The notes beneath the pieces were generated by a model. The model saw only the letters and a list, made by a program, of their open reading frames with translations, was not told the origin of the DNA and did no database searches. Below are positions 1-9,230 of a stretch of 64,000 nt of DNA, piece by piece. The position numbers and the translations under genes are program-made. The number at the start of each line of letters is the position of its first letter. Within the stretch, counting starts at the first letter, position 1. Source of the stretch: CAZJFH01 sp964545205. GTDB taxonomy: Bacteria > Pseudomonadota > Alphaproteobacteria > Rhodospirillales > Magnetospirillaceae. Location: NCBI GenBank assembly GCA_964545205.1, contig CAZJFH010000016.1, forward strand, positions 1-64,000, read 5' to 3'.

Positions 1-2
1 TC

Positions 3-287
3 GGCTATCCCGGCCCGGACGTCGAGGCCGAGATCGTCGCCCACGAGGCCGGCGTCGACCGCAAGACCGCGGACAAGCTCACCCAGGTCGCGGCGCGCTC
101 GCGCAACCTCAAGGGCCACGGCCTGGACGAGGGCATCTCGACGCGGCTGCTGGTCTACGCCGGCACCCTGATCGCCCGCGGCATTCCGCCCGCCGACGCC
201 TGCCAGCTCGCGCTGGTGCGGCCGCTGACCGACGACCCCGACATGCGCGACGCGTTGGACGCGGCGGTGTCGACGTTCTTTTCCTGA
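3..287 (+). CDS. cbbQ: CbbQ/NorQ-family MoxR AAA+ ATPase, C-terminal end (partial)
   Basis: The last 94 codons of a gene that begins before the window. The visible part is the helical lid region of a MoxR-type AAA+ ATPase (key stretch RSRNLKGHGLDEGISTRLL), ending at a TGA. No Walker motif is in view because it lies upstream. In characterised CbbQ-CbbO pairs the ATPase works with the VWA protein CbbO to remove inhibitory sugar phosphates from Rubisco. The cbbO-like gene follows 166 bases downstream on the same strand, which is the main support for CbbQ rather than NorQ (nitric oxide reductase accessory). A Rubisco gene is expected upstream, outside the window. Confidence 0.8.
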   Translation, partial: GYPGPDVEAEIVAHEAGVDRKTADKLTQVAARSRNLKGHGLDEGISTRLLVYAGTLIARGIPPADACQLALVRPLTDDPDMRDALDAAVSTFFS

Positions 288-293
288 CCAGCC

Positions 294-433
294 TCCCTCT
301 CCCGCTCGCGGCAGAGGGAGGGACCCAGCCGGAGGCTGGGAGGGTGAGGGTGCCGGCGGTTCAGCCAGATCCGGCCTCCGGCCGTAGGCGACACCCTCGC
401 CCCGGCCCTGTCCCGCAAGCGGGAGAGGGGGTG
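294..433. repeat. Intergenic palindromic repeat (REP-like), copy 1
   Basis: The gap between cbbQ and cbbO is filled by a composite palindrome: CCCTCTCCCGC-type arms at both ends, an inner GGGAGGGTGAGGG block and a closing CCCTCGCCCCGG block. The same architecture recurs at 45010-45132 between soxA and soxB. These GC-rich elements resemble dispersed intergenic repeats common in alphaproteobacteria. They could form hairpins that tune read-through or mRNA stability between the two genes. No protein is encoded here. Confidence 0.7.
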
Positions 434-453
434 AAGACAAAGGAGCCCCGGCA

Positions 454-2775
454 ATGTCGATCGACCTCGAGCACTATCGCGAATATTTCGACCTCGTCTC
501 GCCCGAGGTGCGGCCGGTGCTGGAGGGCACCTTCCACGAGGCGGCGCGGGTGATGACCGCGGCCGGCCTGCAGCACTACCTGGAAGGCGCCAAGGGCCTG
601 ACCAATCTGGGCCGCGGCAACGACCTGGTGCTCACCTATCTGCAGGAGATGCCGCCGGTGGCGCGCGAACTCGGCGAGGAGGCGATCAGCGAGTCCATCG
701 TCGCCGCCATGAAGCTGGCCTCGATGACCTCGGGCGAGGTGCTCGGCCTGTTCTTCGCCACCCTGCCGACGGCGGCCCGGCGGCTGGGCGACATCGGCCT
801 GTTCCGGGGCTACCTGCTGTTCCTGCACCAGCTCGCCGCGCGGGCGCCGCGGGGATTGCGGCCGATGCTCGGCGTGCTGGACGAGCTGCTGTCGAAGCTG
901 ACCCTGGGCGGCCTGCGCCGCTGGGCGTTCTTCGGCGCCGACGCCCACCGCACCGACGTCAGGACGCAGCTCGCCTATTTCGCGCTGCAGACCGCGGACA
1001 GCCGGGCGATGCTGCAGAAGGAGCGCAAGGGCGTCCTGTTCATCGACCATCAGCGCAAGCTGTCCGCGACGCTGCGGGCGCTGTGGGGCCGCGACTTCTG
1101 GCTGCGCCCGGCCGCCGCCGACCGCAGCGAGTTCAAGCCCTACATCGACGGCTTCGTCCTGCACCTGCCGGATGCGGTCGACGATGCCGAGGGCGTGCGC
1201 GGACTCGACATGTTCCGCGCCACGGCCGCGCACATGGCGGCGCATGTCGCCTACACCACCGCGCCGATCTCGGCGCAGGAGCTCAACCCGGCGCAGTGCA
1301 GCCTGATCGGCCTGATCGAGGACGCCCGGGTCGAGTACTGCGCCGTGCGCGAGCTGCCCGGCCTCAAGACGCTGTGGCGCAACCTGCTGGCGCGGCCCAA
1401 GCCCGCCGCCGTCGAGCACGAGGCGGTGGGCTGGCTGGAGCGGCTGGCGCTGCACCTGCTCGACGCCGCGACGCCCACCGGCGACGCCGAGCTGGACGCG
1501 CTGGCCGCCCGGTTCCATGCCAATGTCGAGGCCAACCGCGCCGAGAACGCGTTCTCGTGGCATCTCGGCATGGCCCTGTACCACCTGCTGGCCGGGCGGC
1601 GGGCGCTGCCGTCGCTGCGTCTCCTGGACTCGCTGCGCATCCCCTACCGCGACGACAACCGTTTCGTCTGGCAGTTCGAGGAGTTCTCGTGGCAGCGCGG
1701 GGTCGAGATCCTGCAGGGCCGCGCCCAGGTGCGCAAGCGCGTCTCGCTGATGGAACTGGTCAACGAGGTCGAGGTCGAGACCGCCGGCGACGACGCCCAG
1801 GAGATCTGGGTGCTGGACGGCGAGCTCTACGACGACGACGGCACCACGTTCAACGCGCGCGAAGGCAAGGAGCCGGTCTCGGACCCCTTCCCCTACCATG
1901 AGTGGGACTACCAGGTTCAACTCTTCCGGCCCGACTGGGCGACGGTGTTCGAGCGCCGGCCGGCGCTGGGCGACCCGGCCCATGTCGAGACCATCCTGAC
2001 CGCCCACAAGCCGGTGACCCAGCGCCTGCGCCAGATCGTCGACCGGCTGCGGCCGCAGGGCGTGGTGCGGGAGCGCAAGCTCGAGGACGGCGACGAGATC
2101 GACCTGAACGCCGCCATCGACGCCATGGTCGACATGCGCGCCGGCCGCGAATACGACCCGCGCACCACCATGCGCCACGTGCTCAAGCAGCGCGACCTGG
2201 CGGTGCTGGTGCTCCTCGATCTTTCGGAATCGACCAATGACATGGTGCGCGGCACCGAGAAGACGGTCATCGACCTGACCCGCGAGGCCGCCGCGCTGGT
2301 CGGGGCCGCGGTGCAGGCGATCGGCGATCCCTTCGCCATCCACGGCTTTCGCTCCAACGGCCGCCACGACGTCGACTACCGGCGGTTCAAGGATTTCGGC
2401 GAGCGCTTCGACAAGGACGCCAAGGCGCGGCTGGCCGGAATGTCCGGCGGCTATTCGACGCGCATGGGCGCGGCGCTGCGCCACGCCGGGCAGCACCTGC
2501 TGCACCAGCCGCAACGCCGCAAGCTCTTGATCCTGGTCACCGACGGCGAGCCAGCCGACATCGACGAGCGCGACCCGCAGCACCTGCGCCACGACGCCAG
2601 GAAGGCGGTCGAGGAACTGGCGACCCGTGGCGTGCACAGCTTCTGCCTGACGCTCGATCCCCAGGCCGATCGCTACGTCCAGCGCATCTTCGGACCGAAC
2701 GGCTACACCGTCGTCGACCGGGTGGAGCGGCTGCCCGAGCGGCTGCCGGCCCTGTTCGTCGAACTGACGGGGTGA
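454..2775 (+). CDS. cbbO: CbbO-type Rubisco activase adaptor, VWA-domain protein
   Basis: A 773-residue protein with a long N-terminal helical region typical of CbbO and a C-terminal von Willebrand factor A domain. The VWA metal-binding (MIDAS) motif DLSES starts near residue 589, followed by a TDGEP loop near residue 696. CbbO binds Rubisco through the VWA domain and links it to the CbbQ hexamer, which remodels the enzyme to release tight-binding inhibitors. The length fits CbbO (about 770-800) better than NorD (about 620-640). A purine-rich AAAGGAG lies just before the ATG. It forms a pair with the cbbQ fragment upstream, and both imply a Calvin cycle outside the window. Confidence 0.85.
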   Translation: MSIDLEHYREYFDLVSPEVRPVLEGTFHEAARVMTAAGLQHYLEGAKGLTNLGRGNDLVLTYLQEMPPVARELGEEAISESIVAAMKLASMTSGEVLGLFFATLPTAARRLGDIGLFRGYLLFLHQLAARAPRGLRPMLGVLDELLSKLTLGGLRRWAFFGADAHRTDVRTQLAYFALQTADSRAMLQKERKGVLFIDHQRKLSATLRALWGRDFWLRPAAADRSEFKPYIDGFVLHLPDAVDDAEGVRGLDMFRATAAHMAAHVAYTTAPISAQELNPAQCSLIGLIEDARVEYCAVRELPGLKTLWRNLLARPKPAAVEHEAVGWLERLALHLLDAATPTGDAELDALAARFHANVEANRAENAFSWHLGMALYHLLAGRRALPSLRLLDSLRIPYRDDNRFVWQFEEFSWQRGVEILQGRAQVRKRVSLMELVNEVEVETAGDDAQEIWVLDGELYDDDGTTFNAREGKEPVSDPFPYHEWDYQVQLFRPDWATVFERRPALGDPAHVETILTAHKPVTQRLRQIVDRLRPQGVVRERKLEDGDEIDLNAAIDAMVDMRAGREYDPRTTMRHVLKQRDLAVLVLLDLSESTNDMVRGTEKTVIDLTREAAALVGAAVQAIGDPFAIHGFRSNGRHDVDYRRFKDFGERFDKDAKARLAGMSGGYSTRMGAALRHAGQHLLHQPQRRKLLILVTDGEPADIDERDPQHLRHDARKAVEELATRGVHSFCLTLDPQADRYVQRIFGPNGYTVVDRVERLPERLPALFVELTG

Positions 2776-2836
2776 TCGGTCCGCCCCTTGTCGAGGCCGA
2801 ACAGGCGGAAACGCCGCGTCGCTCGCGAACCTCCGG

Positions 2837-2851
2837 GCATTGATCCAGGTT
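2837..2851 (+). promoter_or_regulatory. FNR/CRP-family-like box upstream of pncB
   Basis: GCATTGATCCAGGTT contains a perfect FNR/ANR half-site (TTGAT) plus the frequent CCAGGT centre, while the second half-site is degenerate. The identical 15 bases occur in reverse complement at 4372-4386, ahead of the P-type ATPase. The recurrence within 1.5 kb supports a shared regulator. It lies about 150 bases before the pncB start. The rest of the 224-base gap between cbbO and pncB shows nothing else I can name. Confidence 0.35.
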
Positions 2852-2999
2852 AGTTGCGCTCGATCGGCGACGGATTAGTCTGCTGAAGGCGTTTCACCAG
2901 CTGCTCACTGGAACAACCCATTGCCCGATCGGATCACATGGGACGCGGGGGCGGGTACTCCCGATTCCGACCACCCGCGGGCCGCGACGGGGTGACGCC

Positions 3000-4340
3000 A
3001 TGCCCCTGCCGCGCGATGGTCTGCTGCTGACCGACCTCTACCAGCTCAACATGCTCAAGGCCTATTTCGACGGCGGCATGACCGGCGAAGCGGTGTTCGA
3101 GTTGTTCGTGCGCAAGCTGCCGCCGCGGCGCAATTTCCTGATGGCCGCCGGCCTGGAGCAGGCGGTGGAATTCCTGCTGGGCCTGCGGCTGAGCGCCGAG
3201 GAACGCGGCTGGTTGGCCGAAAGCGGCCGCTTCGACGGCGCCTTCGTCGACCGGCTGAGCGATCTCCGCTTCACCGGCGACGTCGACGCCCTGCCCGAGG
3301 GCACCGTGTTCTTTCCGGACGAGCCGGTCCTGCGCGTCACCGCGCCGCTGCCCGAGGCGCAGCTCGTCGAGACGCGGCTGATCAATCTGCTGCACTTGCA
3401 GACGGTGGTGGCGTCGAAGGCGGCGCGCATGGTGCTCGCCGCGCCCGGCAAGCGCCTGATCGACTTCGGGCTGCGCCGCGCCCACGGTGCCGAGGCGGGG
3501 CTGCTGTCGGCCCGCGCCGCCTATCTCGCCGGCTTCGACGGCACCGCGACCATCGTGGCGGGAGCGCTGTTCGGCATCCCGGTCTACGGCACCATGGCGC
3601 ATTCCTTTGTGCTCGCCCATGACAGCGAGGACGAGGCCTTCCTTGCCTTCGCCCGCGCCCGGCCCGACGGACTGGTGCTGCTGCTCGACACCTACGACAC
3701 CGAGGCGGCCGCCGCCAAGGTGGTCGCGCTGGCGCCGCGGCTGGCGGCCGCGGGGACCCAGGTCGCCGGCGTCCGCCTCGACAGCGGCGATCTCGCCGCG
3801 CATGCCGCTCGGGTGCGGGCGATCCTCGACGCCGGCGGCCTCGGCGAGGTGCGGATTCTGGCCAGCGGCGGCCTCGACGAGCACGCCCTGGCCGCGTTCA
3901 CCGCCGCCGGCGCGCCGATCGACGGCTATGGCGTCGGCAGCAGCCTGGCCGCCGCCAGCGACGCGCCGGTGCTCGACTGCGCCTACAAGCTGCAAAGCTA
4001 CGGCGGTCGGCCGAAACGCAAGCGCTCCGAGGGCAAGGCGACGTGGCCCGGCGCCAAGCAGGTCTACCGCCGCTTCGACGCGGCGCGGCGGATGACCGGC
4101 GACACCGTCGTGCTGGCCGGCGAGACCGCCCCCGGCGAGGCGCTGCTGCGGCCGGTGCTGCGCGGCGGCCGCCGCGTCGCGCCGGCGCCGTCCCTGGACG
4201 GGACGCGCGCTCACGCCGCCGCGCAGTTGCAGGCCCTGGGAGCGCCGTGGACCGGTCTCGGGCCGGCGCCCGGCTATCCGGTCGCGATCGCGGACTCGGT
4301 GCGCATGCTGGCCGCCGAGGCGGATGCCGGCCGACGATAA
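3000..4340 (+). CDS. pncB: Nicotinate phosphoribosyltransferase
   Basis: A 446-residue protein, normal for PncB. It makes nicotinate mononucleotide from nicotinate and PRPP in the NAD salvage pathway, in the cytoplasm. The N terminus (LLLTDLYQLNML) is the family signature for the TDxYxxxM substrate loop. Further features are the RRAHGAEA segment near residue 159 and the GVRLDSGDL segment near residue 258, which belong to the phosphoribosyl-binding core. The C-terminal region carries the usual YKLQSYGGRPKRKRSEGK lysine-rich stretch. It lies between cbbO and a cation ATPase with no obvious operon logic; the shared FNR-like box suggests low-oxygen control. Confidence 0.92.
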   Translation: MPLPRDGLLLTDLYQLNMLKAYFDGGMTGEAVFELFVRKLPPRRNFLMAAGLEQAVEFLLGLRLSAEERGWLAESGRFDGAFVDRLSDLRFTGDVDALPEGTVFFPDEPVLRVTAPLPEAQLVETRLINLLHLQTVVASKAARMVLAAPGKRLIDFGLRRAHGAEAGLLSARAAYLAGFDGTATIVAGALFGIPVYGTMAHSFVLAHDSEDEAFLAFARARPDGLVLLLDTYDTEAAAAKVVALAPRLAAAGTQVAGVRLDSGDLAAHAARVRAILDAGGLGEVRILASGGLDEHALAAFTAAGAPIDGYGVGSSLAAASDAPVLDCAYKLQSYGGRPKRKRSEGKATWPGAKQVYRRFDAARRMTGDTVVLAGETAPGEALLRPVLRGGRRVAPAPSLDGTRAHAAAQLQALGAPWTGLGPAPGYPVAIADSVRMLAAEADAGRR

Positions 4341-4371
4341 CCCCGCCAGGCGCCGTCCGGGCCGGGGGACA

Positions 4372-4386
4372 AACCTGGATCAATGC
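4372..4386 (-). promoter_or_regulatory. FNR/CRP-family-like box upstream of the P-type ATPase
   Basis: AACCTGGATCAATGC is the exact reverse complement of the element at 2837-2851. It sits about 42 bases before the chosen ATPase start at 4428, a position compatible with either activation or blocking. One half-site (ATCAA) is perfect. The regulator is inferred from motif resemblance only. Confidence 0.35.
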
Positions 4387-4427
4387 AGAGGCCGGGGAAG
4401 CGATCATCGTGGAGCGCGGAGACTGCG

Positions 4428-7064
4428 ATGCGCGTCCATCAACTCTCGCCCGAAGCCGCCTTGGCGAGCCTCAAGTCGGGACCGGCCGGCCTGTCCGCCG
4501 CCGAGGCCGAACGCCGGCTGGCCGAATTCGGACCCAATCGCGTCGAGCACCTCGACGCCGAGTCGCTGCCGCGCCGTCTGCTGCGGCAGTTCACGCACTT
4601 CTTCGCCCTGGTGCTGTGGCTGGCGGCGGCGCTCGCGCTGGGCGCCGAGTTGTGGCGCGGCGGCGAGGGCATGGGCGTTCTGGCTGCCGCCATCGTCGCG
4701 GTGATCGTGATCAACGGCCTGTTCTCGTTCTGGCAGGAATACCGCAGCGAGCAGGCGATCCACGCCCTGCGCCGCCTGCTGCCCGACCTGGTCCGCGCCG
4801 TGCGCGGCGGCGAGACGGTCGAGATCGTGGCCGAAGCGCTGGTGCCCGGCGACGTCATCCTGCTGCGGGGCGGCGACGTGGTCCCCGCCGACTGCCGGCT
4901 GATCGAGGCGCTCGGCGTCCAGGCCAACCTCGCCGCGATCACCGGCGAGTCCGTCCCGGCCTTCCGCGGCCATGCCGCCAGCCGCGAGCACGAGGCGACG
5001 AACGGCGAAAACATCCTTCCCGCGGGATCGGCGGTTGTCGCCGGCGAGGCGCGCGCCGTGGTGTTCGCCACCGGCATGCGCACCGCCCTGGGCGGCATCG
5101 CCCACCAGACCCAGGCCGGCGTGCCGACCCGCTCGCCGCTGCAGCACGAGGTCGCGCGGCTGTCGCGGCTGGTCGCCGCGCTGGCGACCGGCCTGGGCGC
5201 GGCGTTCTTCGCCGTGGCCCAGTGGACGGGGCTGTCGCTGTGGGACAGCACGATGTTCGCCATCGGCATCATCGTCGCCAACGTGCCCGAGGGACTGCTG
5301 CCGACCGTGACGCTGGCGCTGGCGATGGGCGCCAAGCGGCTGGCGACCAAGAACATGCTGGTGCGCCACCTGCCGGCGGTCGAGGCCCTGGGCTCGGTGA
5401 CGGTCATCTGCACCGACAAGACCGGCACGCTGACCGAAAACCGCATGGTGCCGCGCCGGGTCTACGTGCATGGCGTGCTGCACGACGCCGGCGCCGCGCC
5501 CGCCGACCCGCGTATGACGGCCGCGATCGCGCATTGCCACAGCCTGCGCGAGGTGGCCAACGGCGGCACCCGGCGCCTGGCCGGCGACCCGCTCGAACTC
5601 GCCCTGCTCGGGATGGTCGGCGGCGTGCCGGGGCCGCTGCCACGCGTCGACGAACTGCCGTTCGACGCCGACCGCAAACGCATGTCGAGTCTGCACCGCG
5701 GCCCCGAAGGGCTCGAACTCTACGTCAAGGGCGCCTTGGAGGCCTTGCTGCCGTTGTGCGCCGGCATCTCCGGCAAGCCGCTGACCCGGACGCGCCGCCG
5801 CCAGATCCAGGCGGTCGAGGCGGCGATGGCCGACGACGGGCTGCGCGTGCTCGCCATCGCCTGGCGCAGGGTGCCGGAGCCGTACGAGCGCGCCATGCTC
5901 GAGCGCGGCCTCGACCTGATCGGCCTGATCGGAATGGACGACCCGTTGCGGCCCGAAGTGCCGGCGGCCGTGGCCTGCTGCCGCCGCGCCGGCATCCGGC
6001 CGATCATGATCACCGGCGACCATCCCGCCACCGCCCGCGCCGTGGCCCGGCGCACCGGGTTGGTTGGCGCCGACGCCCACGTCTACACCAGCGATCAGAT
6101 CCAACGCATGAGCGAGACCCAGCTCCAGCTCGCCCTCGATCACGACGACGTCGTCTTCGCGCGCACCCGCGTCGACCAGAAGCGGCGCATCGTCGCCGCC
6201 CTGCAGGCGAAGAACCAGGTGGTCGCGGTGACCGGCGACGGCGTCAACGACGCTCCCGCCCTGCGCCAGGCCGACATCGGCATCGCCATGGGCTCGGGCA
6301 GCGAGGTCGCCCGCGAAGCCGCCGACATGGTGCTGATCGACGACAATTTCGCCACCATCGTCGCGGCCGTCGAGGAAGGCCGGGCGGTGTTCGACAACAT
6401 CCGCAAGTTCATGACCTACATCCTGACCTCGAACATTCCGCAGATCGTGCCGTTCCTGGCCTTCGTGCTGTTCGAGGTGCCGCTGGCGCTGACGGTGATC
6501 CAGATCCTGGCGGTCGACCTCGGCACCGACATGGTGCCGGCCCTCGCCCTGGCGGCCGAGAAGCCGCAGCCCGACGTCATGACCCGGCCGCCGCGCCGCC
6601 GCGACCAGCGCCTGGTCGACTGGCCGCTGGTCCGCCGCGCCTATCTGTTCCTGGGGCCGCAGCAGGCGTTGGCGGGCATGACCGCGTTCCTGCTGCTTCT
6701 TTGGAGCCACGGCTGGTCATGGGGAACGGCGCCGGCCACGCCGGTCTACCTGCAGGCGACCACCGCCTGCCTTGCGACGATCGTGGTGATGCAGATCGCC
6801 AACCTCTTCGCCTGCCGCAGCGAGACGCTGACGATGGCCCGGCTGCCGCTGCGCGGCAACCCGATGATCCCGTGGGCCGTCGGCGTCGAGATCGCCCTGA
6901 TCCTGGCGATCGTCTACACCGGCGCGGGCAATCTCGTGTTCGGCACGGCGCCGTTGCCGGCCGAGGCCTGGACCTGGCCGCTGCCGTTCGCGGCGATGCT
7001 TCTGGCGACCGACCAGGCCACCAAACTGCATGGCATCCGTGCCAGCCATAGGAGGACGACATGA
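4428..7064 (+). CDS. P2-type cation-transporting ATPase (Na+/K+ or Ca2+ ATPase-like)
   Basis: About 878 residues if started at 4428, where GGAG precedes the ATG; an upstream in-frame ATG at 4383 adds 15 non-conserved residues. An N-terminal cation-ATPase domain (SAAEAERRLAEFGPNRV) is followed by actuator motif TGES. Transmembrane helix 4 carries the ion-site motif VPEGLLPTVT. The phosphorylation motif DKTGTLT has its aspartate at residue 330. Other landmarks are the TGDGVNDAP hinge and a C-terminal helix bundle. The PEGLLPTVT signature is of the Na/K-ATPase (P2C) type, so it probably exports Na+ or Ca2+ or exchanges cations. The exact ion cannot be read from the sequence. It overlaps the cytochrome gene downstream by four bases. 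Confidence 0.88.
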   Translation: MRVHQLSPEAALASLKSGPAGLSAAEAERRLAEFGPNRVEHLDAESLPRRLLRQFTHFFALVLWLAAALALGAELWRGGEGMGVLAAAIVAVIVINGLFSFWQEYRSEQAIHALRRLLPDLVRAVRGGETVEIVAEALVPGDVILLRGGDVVPADCRLIEALGVQANLAAITGESVPAFRGHAASREHEATNGENILPAGSAVVAGEARAVVFATGMRTALGGIAHQTQAGVPTRSPLQHEVARLSRLVAALATGLGAAFFAVAQWTGLSLWDSTMFAIGIIVANVPEGLLPTVTLALAMGAKRLATKNMLVRHLPAVEALGSVTVICTDKTGTLTENRMVPRRVYVHGVLHDAGAAPADPRMTAAIAHCHSLREVANGGTRRLAGDPLELALLGMVGGVPGPLPRVDELPFDADRKRMSSLHRGPEGLELYVKGALEALLPLCAGISGKPLTRTRRRQIQAVEAAMADDGLRVLAIAWRRVPEPYERAMLERGLDLIGLIGMDDPLRPEVPAAVACCRRAGIRPIMITGDHPATARAVARRTGLVGADAHVYTSDQIQRMSETQLQLALDHDDVVFARTRVDQKRRIVAALQAKNQVVAVTGDGVNDAPALRQADIGIAMGSGSEVAREAADMVLIDDNFATIVAAVEEGRAVFDNIRKFMTYILTSNIPQIVPFLAFVLFEVPLALTVIQILAVDLGTDMVPALALAAEKPQPDVMTRPPRRRDQRLVDWPLVRRAYLFLGPQQALAGMTAFLLLLWSHGWSWGTAPATPVYLQATTACLATIVVMQIANLFACRSETLTMARLPLRGNPMIPWAVGVEIALILAIVYTGAGNLVFGTAPLPAEAWTWPLPFAAMLLATDQATKLHGIRASHRRTT

Positions 7065-7384
7065 GGTCTCTGATCGCTGTCCCGCTCGTCGCGGCGCTTG
7101 CCGTCGCCCTGCCGGCCCAGGCGCAGGATTTCCCCGGAGACCCGGCCGCCGGCGAGATCTACGCCCGGCAGGCCTGCTCGGGATGCCATCTGATGCCGCG
7201 CCAGGAGTGGAGCGAACAGACCGCGCTCAGCTTCGCGGAAATCGCCGCGCAGCCGCACGTCACCGGCATGTCGCTGCTCGCCTGGCTGACCAGCACGCCG
7301 CATCCGACGATGCCGAACCTGATCATCCCGGAACGCCAGGCGAAGGACGTCGTCGCCTACATCCTCGACCTCGGCGGGCGCTGA
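7061..7384 (+). CDS. Small periplasmic c-type cytochrome
   Basis: A 107-residue protein with a signal peptide (residues 1-22, ending AQA) and one haem c motif CSGCH (Cys39, Cys42, His43). The probable distal haem ligand is Met84 in HPTMPN. This is a class I monohaem cytochrome of about 8 kDa after export. Its ATG overlaps the stop of the P-type ATPase (ATGA), so the two are translationally coupled, an unusual pairing of an ion pump and an electron carrier. The electron partner is unknown. Confidence 0.85.
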   Translation: MRSLIAVPLVAALAVALPAQAQDFPGDPAAGEIYARQACSGCHLMPRQEWSEQTALSFAEIAAQPHVTGMSLLAWLTSTPHPTMPNLIIPERQAKDVVAYILDLGGR

Positions 7385-7412
7385 GCCAGGCCGCCCGCTG
7401 CGACGCCGTCGT

Positions 7413-9230
7413 TCAAGCCGCGGCCCCGGCGGCGTTCTCCAGCCAGGCCCGCCAGCCGCCGGCGGCGGTGACGTCGCGCGCCGCGGCGACCGCCGCCGGC
7501 TCGCAGATGAAGCCGCAGACCCAGCGGCCGTCTTCGAGTTCGACCTTGCCGAGGCCCAGGGGATGGCCGATGCCCTGCAGGAATCCGCCGATCCGGTCGC
7601 CGGGGATCGCCCACAGTTCGGCCTCGATCGCCGCGCCGCCCTCGGCGACGCGGACCAGCCCCGGCCGCACCGGCGCCAGCGATTCCAGCGCATAGAGGCG
7701 GTAGGCGGGCGCGGTGCGCGTGCGGCCGATCAGCACGGCGCCCCGACCGACCAGTTCGTGGTTCAGCGCCAGGCCGGCCATGTGGGCGCCGAACACCGCC
7801 AGCGGAACCGTCCCGGGCGCAAGCTCCGTCGCCGGCACCGGGTCCGGCAGCGGCCGTCCGGTGGCGCCGAGCGGCAGGCCCGCCGCGCGCTGGCCGGCGG
7901 CGGCCAGCGACAGCAGTCGCGCGTCGCGAAAGCGCGGTGCGAACAAGGTGACGCCGAACGGCAGCCCGTCGGACTGGAACCCGGCCGGCAGGGCGACGGC
8001 GGCGAGATCGAGCAGGTTCATGAAGTTGGTGTAATAGCCGAGATCCGCGTTGAGGCGCAGCGGATCGGCTTCGACGGCGTCGATGCGGTAGATCGTCCCG
8101 GCGGTGGGCGTCAGGACGGCATCGACCGCGTCCCAAACGGGCTCGGCCGCCCGCGCCAGTTCGGCGAGGCGGTGGGCGGCGCGATGGCAGGCCACCGCAT
8201 CGAAGCGCCGGCCGCCCTCGACGATCGCCCGGACGACGGGATGTCCGGCCTGCGGGTGCTCGGCCAGGAAGTCGCCGACCGCAGCGGTGCGTTCCGCCAC
8301 CCAGGGTCCCTCGTACAGCAGGCGCGCCGCCGCGAGGAACGGGCCGAGCTCGATCTCGGCGACCTGCCCGCCCAGGTCCTGGAATCGGCGCACCGCCGCC
8401 GCGAACAGCGCCGGGGCCTCGGCGTTGCCGAAGAAGGCCAGGTCCGACGCGCGCGGCACGCCGAGCCGGAATGTCGCCGGCGCGGCCGGCGGCGTCGCCG
8501 GCAGCGGATGCGGCGCGCGGCGCGCGAACGGATCCTCGGCATCGAACGCGGCCGCCACCGAGGCGACCAGGGCGGCGTCCTCGGCGGTGAGCGCGAACAC
8601 GGTGACGCAGTCGAGCGAGCGGCACGCCGGCACCACGCCGCGGGCGCTGACCAGGCCGCGCGTGCCCTTCCAGCCGACGATGTTGCAGAACGCCGCCGGC
8701 ACCCTGCCCGACCCCGCCGTGTCGGTGCCGAGCGAGAACGTCACCGCCCCGGCGGCCACCGCCACCGCCGACCCCGAACTCGACCCGCCCGAGACGTAGG
8801 CCGGGTCGAACGGGTTGCGGCAGGCGCCGTAGGGCGAGCGCACGCCGACCAGACCGGTCGCGAACTGGTCGAGGTTGGTCTTGCCGAGAAGGATCGCGCC
8901 GGCCTGCTGCAGCAGCCTCACCACCGCCGCGCTCTCGGCGGGGACGTAGGCGTATTCCGGGCAGGCGGCGGTGGTCGGCAGGCCGGCGACGTCGATGTTG
9001 TCCTTGACCGCGAACGGCAGCCCGAACAGCGGCAGGCCGTCGGGACCGCGTTCGGCCAGCGCCTCGGCTTCGGCCAGGATCGCGTCGCGGTCGCGCAAGG
9101 TGATCCAGACGTTCGACGCCATCAGGGCGCTGGCGCGCGCGAAAGCCTCGGCGGCGACGCCGACCGGATCGGCGGCCCCGCCGCGATAGGCGGCGGTCAG
9201 GCTGCGGGCGTCGAAGGATTGATCGGTCAT
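7413..9230 (-). CDS. atzF: Allophanate hydrolase (amidase-signature family)
   Basis: A 605-residue protein. Residues 1-450 form an amidase-signature domain with the Ser-cisSer-Lys triad: Lys76 in FAVKDNID, the cis-Ser in GGSSSGS (about 151) and nucleophile Ser174 in TAGSGRVP. Residues 470-605 match the small C-terminal domain that distinguishes AtzF from ordinary amidases. AtzF splits allophanate to ammonia and CO2. The start at 9230 overlaps the stop of the GntR gene. No urea carboxylase or biuret hydrolase is visible, so the source of allophanate is not explained by the window. It ends a minus-strand operon that begins with the ABC transporter. Confidence 0.85.
   Translation of the reverse strand: MTDQSFDARSLTAAYRGGAADPVGVAAEAFARASALMASNVWITLRDRDAILAEAEALAERGPDGLPLFGLPFAVKDNIDVAGLPTTAACPEYAYVPAESAAVVRLLQQAGAILLGKTNLDQFATGLVGVRSPYGACRNPFDPAYVSGGSSSGSAVAVAAGAVTFSLGTDTAGSGRVPAAFCNIVGWKGTRGLVSARGVVPACRSLDCVTVFALTAEDAALVASVAAAFDAEDPFARRAPHPLPATPPAAPATFRLGVPRASDLAFFGNAEAPALFAAAVRRFQDLGGQVAEIELGPFLAAARLLYEGPWVAERTAAVGDFLAEHPQAGHPVVRAIVEGGRRFDAVACHRAAHRLAELARAAEPVWDAVDAVLTPTAGTIYRIDAVEADPLRLNADLGYYTNFMNLLDLAAVALPAGFQSDGLPFGVTLFAPRFRDARLLSLAAAGQRAAGLPLGATGRPLPDPVPATELAPGTVPLAVFGAHMAGLALNHELVGRGAVLIGRTRTAPAYRLYALESLAPVRPGLVRVAEGGAAIEAELWAIPGDRIGGFLQGIGHPLGLGKVELEDGRWVCGFICEPAAVAAARDVTAAGGWRAWLENAAGAAA

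Noticed and set aside
361..2637. Long antisense open frame opposite cbbO (758 codons)
   Set aside because: It mirrors cbbO, has shadow-like composition and no domain. The high GC3 of the real gene removes stops on the other strand. The same applies to minus-strand frames at 51072-55193 and 38647-43191 beyond codon 465, and plus-strand frames at 26796-30908 and 9913-13578.
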